A stretch of DNA of 15,985 bases from assembly GCA_011052255.1 (NCBI GenBank), contig DRJJ01000221.1:1-15985 (forward strand), given 5' to 3'. The DNA is from Gammaproteobacteria bacterium (GTDB lineage Bacteria; Pseudomonadota; Gammaproteobacteria; DRJJ01). Shown one piece after another: positions 1 through 6,369 of the stretch; within the stretch, counting starts at the first letter, position 1; the number at the start of each line of letters is the position of its first letter. The notes beneath the pieces were generated by a model that saw only the letters and a program-made list of their open reading frames with translations, had not been told where the DNA came from and searched no databases. Position numbers and translations under genes: made by a program.

Positions 1-32
1 ACATAGCCTGAACCGATCATGACAACATTCAT
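1..32 (-). CDS. ugd: UDP-glucose 6-dehydrogenase, N-terminal fragment (cut by window edge)
   Basis: Only the first ten codons and part of an eleventh are present, reading leftwards from an ATG at 32: MNVVMIGSGYV. This is the glycine-rich start (GxGYVG type) of the NAD-binding Rossmann domain that opens UDP-glucose/GDP-mannose dehydrogenases. A GGGA ribosome-binding sequence lies 7 nt upstream (about 40-43), supporting the start. The enzyme oxidises UDP-glucose to UDP-glucuronate in the cytoplasm, a common precursor for acidic polysaccharides, which fits the neighbouring pgm and glycosyltransferase genes. The call rests on very few residues: the family (nucleotide-sugar dehydrogenase) is fairly clear, but the exact substrate (UDP-glucose rather than GDP-mannose or UDP-ManNAc) is inferred from the VMIGSGYV style and from the context. 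Confidence 0.7.
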   Translation of the reverse strand, partial: MNVVMIGSGY

Positions 33-64
33 GGTAATTCCCGATTATTTAGTAAATTCTGTAT

Positions 65-93
65 AAAATACCGTAGCATATACGTATTAACAA
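65..93 (-). promoter_or_regulatory. Candidate sigma-70 promoter for the ugd gene
   Basis: Read on the minus strand, TTGTTA (93-88) and TATTTT (70-65) are separated by 17 bp, each matching 4 of 6 consensus positions. Transcription would begin near 58, giving a leader of about 26 nt before the ATG at 32. Spacing is ideal but both hexamers are only moderate matches in AT-rich DNA, so this is tentative. Confidence 0.3.
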
Positions 94-244
94 CTGGTGA
101 CAATTAGCAATTCTGACTGGATTTCCATCCGGGCGAGTAACTGGCACACCACTGATCATTACAGAGGCATAGGTGTTGAGCCTGAACACCTGAGACGCCC
201 CCGGCATGATACTATAAGCACATGATTAGTATGGATAATATTAA

Positions 245-565
245 TCACTCCATCATCTCAATTAGTCGCTTCGTATAGCGCTTGTAAGCAGTAAACAGCT
301 TGCCGTTTATTGTGCCACTCGACAAGCGACTGATAGTTATATTACTGCCATCTGCAGGATCCTTCATCGTAACGGGTATCCGCTTCAAATTGCTTAACAT
401 AAGCGGACCATCCTGCAATGCATCCCCCACCCTGTCTTTGGTCATCTTAGCCATTGCCTGCATGAATCCCAACGTAGACATCAGGGTGGAATAATCAGAT
501 TCACCAATTCCTGTAGCTGAAGCACTGGCAAGGACGGCGTCCAGCTATGCCCGCATTTGAGCCAT
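245..565 (-). pseudogene. Unrecognised small ORF interrupted by an in-frame TAG
   Basis: An ATG at 565 opens MAQMRA, then TAG at 547-545, and the same frame continues without interruption for 99 codons to a TGA at 247-245. The stretch after the stop (LDAVLASASATGIGESDYS...) reads like protein and joins smoothly to an open segment from an internal ATG at 481 (MSTLGFMQAMAKMTKDRVGD..., 78 residues). It is basic, with no signal peptide, no membrane span and no motif I recognise. Neither ATG (565 or 481) has a convincing ribosome-binding site. The simplest reading is a roughly 106-residue gene with one nonsense change (for example CAG to TAG). Alternatives are a shorter gene starting at 481, or a non-coding stretch open by chance. 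It is transcribed away from pgm. Function unknown. Confidence 0.35.
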
Positions 566-605
566 TTAGTGTTTAGCCAGAGGGAATAGTGTATCATTTT
601 GTTTT

Positions 606-623
606 AAATAGATTAATCTATTT
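606..623. promoter_or_regulatory. 18-bp perfect palindrome before pgm, operator-like
   Basis: AAATAGATTAATCTATTT is an exact 9+9 palindrome with no spacer, ending 19 nt before the pgm ATG. With no loop it is a poor RNA hairpin, so a dimeric DNA-binding protein site is the more natural reading. A TATCAT sequence (592-597) could be a -10 element, which would put the palindrome at or just after the transcription start, a position typical of a repressor operator. The regulator is unknown. Confidence 0.45.
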
Positions 624-642
624 CTGACGTTTTGGAAAAAGC

Positions 643-2277
643 ATGCACATAAAAACGATAACAAGCCAGCCTTATTCTGATCAGAAGCCAGGAACCTCTG
701 GCTTGCGCAAAAAAGTAAGGGTATTTCAGCAGCCGCATTACCTGGAAAACTTTGTTCAGTCTATTTTTAACTGTCTTGATGACATAGAGGGCCAAACACT
801 GGTGCTCGGTGGAGATGGGCGCTATTACAACAAAACTGCCATACAAATCATCATCAAAATGGCTGCTGCAGCCGGCTTTAAACGCTTACTGGTAGGCCAG
901 AATGGTTTATTATCCACCCCTGCCGTCTCAATTCTGATTCGAAAATACCAAACCCTGGGAGGCATCATCCTGTCAGCGAGCCATAATCCAGGAGGGCCGG
1001 ATGATGATTTCGGTATTAAATACAATACCCGTAACGGTGGCCCTGCTCCCGAAACAATCACTGATCACATCTATGACATTTCATGCAGCCTGACAGAATA
1101 TAAAATTGCCGAACTACCCGATACGGATCTTGAGCGTTGCGGTATCACCTGCGTTGAGGGACTGGAAATCGAGGTCATTGACCCGGTCACAGACTATGCT
1201 GAACTCATGGAGCACTTGTTTGATTTCAATTCCATTAAATCACTGTTTGGAAGCGGCCATTTCAGCATCTGTTTTGATGCAATGCATGCAATAACAGGTC
1301 CCTATGCTATAGAGATACTTGAGCATCGTCTCGGCGCAATAGCCGGGTCTGTTATCAATGCCAGTCCGCTGGAGGATTTTGGTGGCCACCATCCCGACCC
1401 AAACCTTGCACATGCCACAGAGTTGGTAACCAAAATGAATGGCTGCAAGGCTCCCGATCTGGGAGCCGCCTCGGATGGTGATGGTGACCGCAATATGGTA
1501 CTTGGACCGAATTTTTTTATTACACCAAGTGACAGTCTTGCTGTTATTGCAGCCAATGCCCATCTGTTACCAGGCTACCCAAATGGACTGAGTGGTGTAG
1601 CACGTTCCATGCCTACCAGTATGGCTGTAGACAGGGTAGCAGAGCGCCTCGGTATCGTGAGCTACGAAACACCAACAGGCTGGAAATTTTTTGGTAACTT
1701 ACTGGATACAGGTCGCATAACCATCTGTGGTGAAGAAAGCTTTGGCACTGGATCCGACCACACGCGTGAGAAAGATGGGCTGTGGGCAGTCCTGTTCTGG
1801 CTTAACCTGATCGCTATCAAACAAAAATCTGTAGAAACCATCATGCTTGAACACTGGCAGCAATATGGTCGTAATTTTTATTGCCGCTATGACTATGAGG
1901 GTGTAGACAAGACAGCAGCAGAATCAATTATGCAGGATCTGCGGAAAAATTCAGCTGAACTGGCAGGAACCCGATACGGCAACTACCTGATTATGACCTG
2001 TGACGACTTCCGTTACACCGATCCGGTTGACAATAGCGTTAGCGAGCACCAGGGCATTCGCATATTGTTTGATAACGGAGCTCGTATCGTATTGCGGCTG
2101 TCCGGCACAGGTACTGTTGGTGCAACGTTACGGCTTTATTTTGAACAATACGAATATGACCCGCAAAAACATAAGCTGGATACCCCGGAAATACTGCAGC
2201 CGCTAATAGAGATTGCCAGGGAAATTACACAACTTGAGAAAAAACTTGGCAGAGACCAGCCAAGTGTCATTACGTAA
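643..2277 (+). CDS. pgm: Phosphoglucomutase (alpha-D-phosphohexomutase family)
   Basis: Interconverts glucose-6-phosphate and glucose-1-phosphate in the cytoplasm, feeding UDP-glucose and so UDP-glucuronate synthesis. All four family signatures are visible in the 544 residues: the catalytic phosphoserine loop SASHNPGGPDDDFG (Ser113), the Mg-binding DGDGDR (278-283), the sugar-recognition loop GEESFG (363-368, followed by HTREKDG) and the C-terminal phosphate-binding RLSGTGT (485-491). Length and the ASHNPGG/GEESFGTGSDH forms match the long glucose-specific class (PGM1/bacterial Pgm) rather than the roughly 460-residue AlgC/ManB phosphomannomutases. The start at 643 has GGAAA just upstream. 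It is monocistronic in appearance: no gene follows on the same strand for about 390 bp. Divergent to ugd, it fits a precursor-supply role for the polysaccharide locus. No missing key residue noticed. Confidence 0.95.
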   Translation: MHIKTITSQPYSDQKPGTSGLRKKVRVFQQPHYLENFVQSIFNCLDDIEGQTLVLGGDGRYYNKTAIQIIIKMAAAAGFKRLLVGQNGLLSTPAVSILIRKYQTLGGIILSASHNPGGPDDDFGIKYNTRNGGPAPETITDHIYDISCSLTEYKIAELPDTDLERCGITCVEGLEIEVIDPVTDYAELMEHLFDFNSIKSLFGSGHFSICFDAMHAITGPYAIEILEHRLGAIAGSVINASPLEDFGGHHPDPNLAHATELVTKMNGCKAPDLGAASDGDGDRNMVLGPNFFITPSDSLAVIAANAHLLPGYPNGLSGVARSMPTSMAVDRVAERLGIVSYETPTGWKFFGNLLDTGRITICGEESFGTGSDHTREKDGLWAVLFWLNLIAIKQKSVETIMLEHWQQYGRNFYCRYDYEGVDKTAAESIMQDLRKNSAELAGTRYGNYLIMTCDDFRYTDPVDNSVSEHQGIRILFDNGARIVLRLSGTGTVGATLRLYFEQYEYDPQKHKLDTPEILQPLIEIAREITQLEKKLGRDQPSVIT

Positions 2278-2667
2278 AATATGCTATCACCAGAAAGTCG
2301 AATCAGCACTATATGCTAATATCTGATTTGCTGCTTCTATTTTAATAAATATCAACAAGCTAGCAATATAAACCTCATATAATATAAGTTATTTAATGCA
2401 TGGGTTGCACCCTGCTCCGGGGTAAGCCCGGGTATTCCTGCCATAAACACACTATTTGCCCCAACCCTCACCTGGAAGACTACCCAATACCTGCATCTAT
2501 AGCAGGGGTAATGTGAACCTGATCACATTTCATACAATAGCTAATGATTATCTACCCTATATCATGTTTTAAATAGTGACGAGATAGACAAAGTTCTGTA
2601 ATGTTTTAGTCGAATATATTACACAAGAACGGCAATATTGCTCTGAATGTGTAGGCAGGTATCCCAA
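2278..2667. other. Regulatory intergenic region between pgm and the FN3 lipoprotein
   Basis: No gene is supportable in these 390 bp. After pgm a weak inverted repeat (AATCAG 2301-2306, CTGATT 2323-2328, loop 16) precedes a modestly T-rich stretch and could help terminate pgm, but the stem is short. Two small GC-rich hairpins stand out from the AT-rich surroundings: GGGT-TGC-ACCC (2402-2412) and CCGGG-GTAAG-CCCGG (2417-2431). A near-consensus CRP site follows at 2509-2530, with possible -10 elements at 2560-2565 (TATCAT) or 2570-2575 (TAAATA). Confidence 0.6.
2509..2530. promoter_or_regulatory. CRP/Vfr-type cAMP receptor protein binding site
   Basis: The sequence is TAATGTGA, then ACCTGA, then TCACATTT: both TGTGA and TCACA half-sites are intact with the correct 6-bp spacer. 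By hand, 18 of 22 positions match the E. coli CRP consensus. It is centred about 2519.5. Candidate -10 elements downstream would place it roughly 50-62 bp before transcription start, compatible with activation of the lipoprotein gene beginning at 2668. Whether the host has a CRP homologue with this specificity cannot be seen here. Confidence 0.65.
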
Positions 2668-3084
2668 ATGTTACAGCTTGATACTAATTTCAAAAAAATA
2701 ATCACATTATTATTTATCAGCGTTCTGCTTAGCGCCTGTGGTGGTGGCGGAAGCAGCAGTCCTGATGCTGGCGGCAGCCAGTCCCCAATCAGTGGTGGTA
2801 ACAACCCTCCGGCTGCACCGGGTACCCGCGACCTTGGCTTAAGCTGGGTTGCACCTAGCACTCGCACAGATGGCACGCCCATATCACTTTCAGATATCGG
2901 CGGTTACAAGTTATATGTCGGCACTAGTTCTGGATCGTATGACCCGGCTATAGACGTTGGCAACACCACAACTTATACACTTAGCTCAAAGGGCCCCGGC
3001 ACTTATTTCCTGGCTATATCAGCGTATGATCTCAATACTCAGGAAAGCTCACTGTCAAACGAAATGTCCATCACTATCAATTAG
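2668..3084 (+). CDS. Outer-membrane-type lipoprotein with one fibronectin type III domain
   Basis: A 138-residue exported protein. The N-terminus has a basic KK, a hydrophobic segment and the lipobox LLSAC with the lipidated cysteine at residue 24, followed by a glycine/serine/proline-rich linker (25-54, GGGGSSS...). With no aspartate at +2 the mature lipoprotein is expected to go to the outer membrane. Residues about 55-137 resemble a fibronectin III domain: LSWVAPSTRTDG, then GYKLYVGTSSGSY, then GTYFLAISAYDLN, the usual strand pattern including the Y-x-L-x-V region. I chose the ATG at 2668 rather than the in-frame ATG at 2647: an AGGCAGG sequence lies before 2668, and the signal peptide is then of normal length. 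Such domains usually mediate carbohydrate or protein contacts; a surface-attachment role for the polysaccharide is inference. It converges with the O-antigen ligase-like gene. Confidence 0.8.
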   Translation: MLQLDTNFKKIITLLFISVLLSACGGGGSSSPDAGGSQSPISGGNNPPAAPGTRDLGLSWVAPSTRTDGTPISLSDIGGYKLYVGTSSGSYDPAIDVGNTTTYTLSSKGPGTYFLAISAYDLNTQESSLSNEMSITIN

Positions 3085-3121
3085 GGCTCAACCACGGGTT
3101 CTTTGATATCCAGTGGAGCCC
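3084..3121. other. Inverted repeat in the convergent interval (weak stem-loop)
   Basis: GGGCTC (3084-3089) pairs with GAGCCC (3116-3121), and CAC (3093-3095) can add to GTG (3113-3115) across a 3-nt bulge, around a 17-nt loop. It lies exactly after the lipoprotein stop, where a terminator is expected, between two converging genes. There is no T-run after it on either strand, so it is not a canonical intrinsic terminator. The rest of the interval (3122-3198) shows nothing else convincing. Confidence 0.3.
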
Positions 3122-3198
3122 ACACCTGATAACCCACTGCTTAAAGGTTATATTCTAAATATGATCGAGTTGAAGGTCACGTAACAGGAAAATAGTGC

Positions 3199-4659
3199 CT
3201 ACTGTATAGCTGGCCTCTCCCACAAGGTGCGCAACTGACCCTCTTCTACTGATTTTTCGGCAGGTTTCGGTATTTGCATCCGTTTTCGTTGCACGTATAC
3301 ACGTAACATCAGCCCCATCATGCACCACATGCTGACTGTACCCTCTGAGGGGTAGAACGATTGTGCACCGATCGAACCGGATAATTGCGCTAGTACAAAA
3401 GCGAATGTACCGCCGCCAACAGCCACATACAGGATATTTGACCGGTCCCTGAACAAGCTAAGTGAATACGATAATATCAGCAAGTAAAACATAAATATGG
3501 GTAGTGACAGCAACCAGCCATTATCCAGCAGTAGTTGCAGATAGGCATTATGGGGATGAGGAAAGGCCTCATGAAACGTAGCAGCCAGAAATTCACTTAA
3601 GCCCAACCGTTGCATTGCTCTTCTGCCGTGCCCCAGATAGGGGGCATCGCCAATCTTGTCTACAACAAATGGCCAGATTGAAGTACGGCCAGCGGTAATG
3701 GTGTATAAGTCGACACCTTTAGCAGATGAGATGTCACCCATCAAATCAACCGAACGTTGTTCTACTGTATCTTCCGAGAAACCCTGCGTCAGCCTTTCCA
3801 TAACAGAGGGTATGGCCAGACCGATCAGGATTATCGCAACTGGCGCCAGAATCAGGAATTTTCTCCATCTGAATACTGCCATTAAAAACGCAACTACAGC
3901 CCACGATGCCATGCCCATGCGGCCACCTGTCAAAACCATACCTAGCACTGCAATCATACTTCCGCCCAGTGCAATCAATCTCGGCATTATGCCTGTCAAT
4001 ACTTCCCGAAAGGCATAAATAGCCCATGACGCACCAGCAAGCATAACTGCCAGATCTGTTCTGTAGTAGCCTATCTCCCTGTCCAGTATTCTGATGGCAC
4101 GACGCTTAAGTACATCACCATTTGCAATTTCTGAAAGCGGCATCCATTTTATTATCTGTATTGCCAGTAAAATATTAAGCAGTAAAACAGCACCATAGGC
4201 CAGTTTAAGCCGCTTCTCACTATTACAACCGATATACAGTAGTATTCCTGGCACTGCATACTTGATGGTATTAATAACATCATCAAAAAACAGGCTCTGT
4301 CTGGTCGTCGGTTCTACACCCATGAAATTTGCAAAACTGACCATGCCATCCAGATCAACAAACTCTCGAGCAAAGGCCGCAAGAACCACAAGTAGATAAA
4401 TGTAGAGATATATTTTGATATGACGTGGCATATCCCATTTCAGACCTTCGCGCTTTCTGGCCGCTAGAAATGCGAGCAAAATTGATGCGAACAATATATT
4501 CCACGGATTCAGGCCCGGTATCCCCAGAATAGTCCTGGGCATGTCAGGCCTCTCGACAATGGCCATCATTACAATAAGGCCGCATAAGGACTTGTACCAG
4601 TCCTTCCATGAGTAGATAACCAGGAATAGAACCACCAGGGAAAGTAAATATATACGCAT
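3199..4659 (-). CDS. O-antigen ligase / polymerase family membrane protein (Wzy_C)
   Basis: A 486-residue polytopic inner-membrane protein with many hydrophobic segments. It shows the pattern of the O-antigen ligase/polymerase (Wzy_C, PF04932) family: LTGGRMG (243-249) in the membrane core, then a long periplasmic loop carrying TAGRTSIWP (322-330), PYLGHGRR (340-347) and HPHNAYLQLLLDNG (368-381), where the His/Asn region is the conserved functional part of WaaL/Wzy proteins. It would polymerise lipid-linked repeat units or transfer the glycan to an acceptor at the periplasmic face. Family members of both functions look alike, so polymerase versus ligase cannot be settled; beside a flippase and glycosyltransferases a Wzy role is favoured. 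The ATG at 4659 follows AGG with 6-nt spacing. It lies 103 nt downstream of the GT4 gene at 5932-4763, probably in the same transcript. The C-terminal tail is basic and presumably cytoplasmic. Confidence 0.85.
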   Translation of the reverse strand: MRIYLLSLVVLFLVIYSWKDWYKSLCGLIVMMAIVERPDMPRTILGIPGLNPWNILFASILLAFLAARKREGLKWDMPRHIKIYLYIYLLVVLAAFAREFVDLDGMVSFANFMGVEPTTRQSLFFDDVINTIKYAVPGILLYIGCNSEKRLKLAYGAVLLLNILLAIQIIKWMPLSEIANGDVLKRRAIRILDREIGYYRTDLAVMLAGASWAIYAFREVLTGIMPRLIALGGSMIAVLGMVLTGGRMGMASWAVVAFLMAVFRWRKFLILAPVAIILIGLAIPSVMERLTQGFSEDTVEQRSVDLMGDISSAKGVDLYTITAGRTSIWPFVVDKIGDAPYLGHGRRAMQRLGLSEFLAATFHEAFPHPHNAYLQLLLDNGWLLSLPIFMFYLLILSYSLSLFRDRSNILYVAVGGGTFAFVLAQLSGSIGAQSFYPSEGTVSMWCMMGLMLRVYVQRKRMQIPKPAEKSVEEGQLRTLWERPAIQ

Positions 4660-4762
4660 AATTACCTGTTCTTGCGCAGTTCAGGAAAGCTTGTCTCAAA
4701 GCTAGCCAGGATATAGTTCAACTTGATTTTTCGACACTGGTCAGGCAAGCATATTTGCTGTT

Positions 4763-5932
4763 TCAACTGACTGCATCTCTCTGGTTGCCGGACACAAGCT
4801 CAAGTAATTTGTTTTCAAACTGGGGCATAGTCTTGTCAATAGTATGCTTGTTAATATAATATTGATAAGCATTAGAAGACATATCCAGCCATAAATCATC
4901 ATTGCTAAATATTTTATCGATAGAATCAATTACATCATCCCTGCTATTAACTACAAAACCCAAATCATGCCCGGAAACCACACCATCCGGGTCAAAAGTA
5001 GTCACTATCGGCAAGCCTACACTCCATGCCTCGAGATAAACGTTTGGAAAGCCCTCATACTCTGAAGTTGAGCAAATGATATTTGAATTGATATAGAATT
5101 TTGAAATTTCTTTATGTAAAACCCTTCCATGCAAAGTCACGTTATCCATTTGACCTATTCTTTCAACGCAATTATTAGCATACTCACTGCCAATATTTGC
5201 ATTGCCAAGAATATCGAATTGATATTCCTTTCTTCTCTCAGCGATATCCAGCAACCAGTGTAGTCGCTTCTCTTTACTAAATCTTCCAATCCACAGAATT
5301 CTTTTTTTATTATTCTGTAAGCGATTTTTGTTTGCCACTTCATCATTATATTCAAACCCGACACAGGGCATAGGTATCATTTCTGAATGAAGATTATATT
5401 CAGATTCAAGCATTTCTTTTTGCCTGTTGGTCTGGGTAATGATTCTATCCGCTCTTCTCAGCCCATATTTATATAACATCCTCTCTCGATATTCCTTTAA
5501 TGCAGGCAGGCTCTGGAGACAATCCACTTCATTCGCAATTGTATAGAATACCCGCTTGTTCATATCATGTGCGCATTTAACTATTTGCCCAAGAGCAAGA
5601 TCACCGCAATTATAATAGTAGATATCTGCATTTGCTTCTTTCATGGCCTTAATCAGACTGTACCATCTGGGAAATGCAAACCTGAGCACTGGAATGCCGT
5701 CATCTCTGCTGCATAGAGCATACAGTTTTACACCAGACACCCGGGAGTTGTCAGCATAGCCCTCGTCCCAGGTAATCATACTCACATCATACCCTTTGGA
5801 TGCCAGCCACCGGGCCATTAACCCCTGCTGATGTTCGATACCACCCACATGATTATTATCCAGTTCTGCCAGCGCGCCATATGCATTATGTGCAACAAAA
5901 CAAACCGATATATCGTGCTTCATATGCCCCAT
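4763..5932 (-). CDS. Glycosyltransferase family 4 (GT-B fold)
   Basis: A 389-residue GT4-type glycosyltransferase, expected to add a sugar from a nucleotide-sugar donor to the growing lipid-linked repeat at the cytoplasmic face. The N-domain has the acceptor-side glycine loop HVGGIEHQ (28-35); the C-domain has ILWIGRFSKEKR (212-223, with Arg217 and Lys221 in phosphate-contact positions) and the donor-binding E-x7-E motif EGFPNVYLE (Glu293 and Glu301). No membrane segment is evident. Start choice: ATG at 5932 or the ATG nine bases later (5923); neither has a strong ribosome-binding site, so the N-terminus is uncertain by three residues. It is first in a minus-strand unit with the Wzy_C gene and is divergent from the beta-helix gene. 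Donor and acceptor cannot be told from sequence. Confidence 0.88.
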   Translation of the reverse strand: MGHMKHDISVCFVAHNAYGALAELDNNHVGGIEHQQGLMARWLASKGYDVSMITWDEGYADNSRVSGVKLYALCSRDDGIPVLRFAFPRWYSLIKAMKEANADIYYYNCGDLALGQIVKCAHDMNKRVFYTIANEVDCLQSLPALKEYRERMLYKYGLRRADRIITQTNRQKEMLESEYNLHSEMIPMPCVGFEYNDEVANKNRLQNNKKRILWIGRFSKEKRLHWLLDIAERRKEYQFDILGNANIGSEYANNCVERIGQMDNVTLHGRVLHKEISKFYINSNIICSTSEYEGFPNVYLEAWSVGLPIVTTFDPDGVVSGHDLGFVVNSRDDVIDSIDKIFSNDDLWLDMSSNAYQYYINKHTIDKTMPQFENKLLELVSGNQRDAVS

Positions 5933-5955
5933 ATTTAATTCAGTACCCTGTTTTT

Positions 5956-5985
5956 ATAATACGCCTGCAATCAGTCTGGGAACAA
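5956..5985 (-). promoter_or_regulatory. Candidate promoter for the GT4 / Wzy_C unit
   Basis: On the minus strand, TATTAT (5961-5956, 5 of 6 to consensus) is preceded by TTGTTC (5985-5980) at an 18-bp spacing. Transcription would start near 5949, giving a short leader before the ATG at 5932 or 5923. The -35 element is poor, so activation by another factor is possible. Confidence 0.33.
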
Positions 5986-6084
5986 TGTAAATAACACTGA
6001 AAACCTGCAACAGGAGAATAGTATTAGCAACATCACCAGCAGAGCCAGACGGTTAAGTAAAAATACGTAAATCACTATGCCCAT
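5971..6084 (-). CDS. Possible hydrophobic microprotein (37 residues)
   Basis: A short open frame upstream of the GT4 gene, from ATG at 6084 to TGA at 5973-5971. Its translation is strongly hydrophobic: MGIVIYVFLLNRLALLVM, continuing LLILFSCC and ending in VLFTLFPD, with enough length for one membrane span and a CysCys pair. It sits 38 nt before the glycosyltransferase start, in the same direction. Against it: only a weak AGG before the ATG, AT-rich DNA that favours hydrophobic codons by chance, and an overlap with the candidate promoter of the next gene. No family recognised. Confidence 0.2.
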   Translation of the reverse strand: MGIVIYVFLLNRLALLVMLLILFSCCRFSVLFTLFPD

Positions 6085-6220
6085 GCCTGGCGAGTAGATC
6101 GGCAAAGGCTATTCCCTTTGTTATATTATGGTATATATTCAGGCAATAGCTGGATAGGCAAAAGAATCCTGCATTATCTTGTGTTATATTCAAATAGCAT
6201 TGCCAGCCGCGATAACCTCT

Positions 6221-6291
6221 ATTGTAACACCGGATTTGCGACATCTATCACTGATATTGTACCAATCTAGGCTAGAATTGTATCAAGATAG
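6221..6291 (+). repeat. Three ATTGTANCA direct repeats upstream of the beta-helix gene
   Basis: ATTGTAACA (6221-6229), ATTGTACCA (6256-6264) and ATTGTATCA (6277-6285) share the same orientation. The last two extend to a 15-bp repeat (6256-6270 and 6277-6291, 12 of 15 identical) whose starts are 21 bp apart, two DNA turns, so a protein would meet both on the same face. The last copy covers the expected -35 position of the TATAAT promoter, which has no good -35 hexamer. This is what an activator-dependent promoter looks like, but the factor is unknown. Confidence 0.5.
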
Positions 6292-6307
6292 TCACTATTT
6301 ATGTCGA

Positions 6308-6313
6308 TATAAT
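6308..6313 (+). promoter_or_regulatory. TATAAT -10 element of the beta-helix gene
   Basis: A perfect TATAAT hexamer lies 57 bp before the ATG at 6370, giving a start point near 6320 and a leader of about 50 nt. The bases 17 bp upstream (6285-6290, AAGATA) are not a recognisable -35 box; instead the third ATTGTANCA repeat overlaps this place. Positive control is therefore suggested. Confidence 0.5.
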
Positions 6314-6369
6314 CTGTGTATCACATCAGAAGTTTTGCATGTACGATTAAATCAGTACCGGAGATAGAC

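Larger units (their letters stand above)
33..642. other. Gene-poor interval between ugd and pgm
   Basis: This roughly 600-bp stretch separates two divergently oriented sugar-nucleotide precursor genes. It holds the candidate ugd promoter (65-93), a short minus-strand open frame at 49-207, the amber-interrupted ORF (245-565) and the palindrome before pgm (606-623). A loose AT-rich inverted repeat (TGATTA 223-228, TAATCA 242-247) overlaps the stop of the interrupted ORF but is too weak to call a terminator. The content looks like eroded coding sequence plus regulatory DNA. Confidence 0.5.
5933..6369. other. Divergent promoter region between the GT4 unit and the beta-helix gene
   Basis: About 437 bp without a well-supported gene. 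It contains, from left to right, the candidate minus-strand promoter (5956-5985), the possible microprotein frame (5971-6084), a 6-bp hairpin CAAAGG-CTATTC-CCTTTG (6103-6120) without a T-run, three copies of ATTGTANCA (6221-6285), a TATAAT box (6308-6313) and the ribosome-binding site of the beta-helix gene. A 63-codon minus-strand open frame at 6053-6244 looks like chance. Confidence 0.6.

Noticed and set aside
1240..1563. Long open frame antisense to pgm
   Set aside because: Lies wholly within the well-supported pgm coding region in another frame; translation has no family features.
6103..6120. CAAAGG / CCTTTG hairpin as a terminator
   Set aside because: The stem is only 6 bp of moderate strength, no T-run follows on either strand, and no gene ends nearby.
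6053..6244. 63-codon minus-strand open frame in the divergent promoter region
   Set aside because: No ribosome-binding site, no recognisable motif, odd composition rich in Cys and Tyr, and it runs through the three-repeat upstream region.
6306..6324. Possible second CRP site near the beta-helix promoter (TCACA at about 6321)
   Set aside because: Only one half-site is present; the sequence at the required 6-bp distance does not resemble TGTGA.
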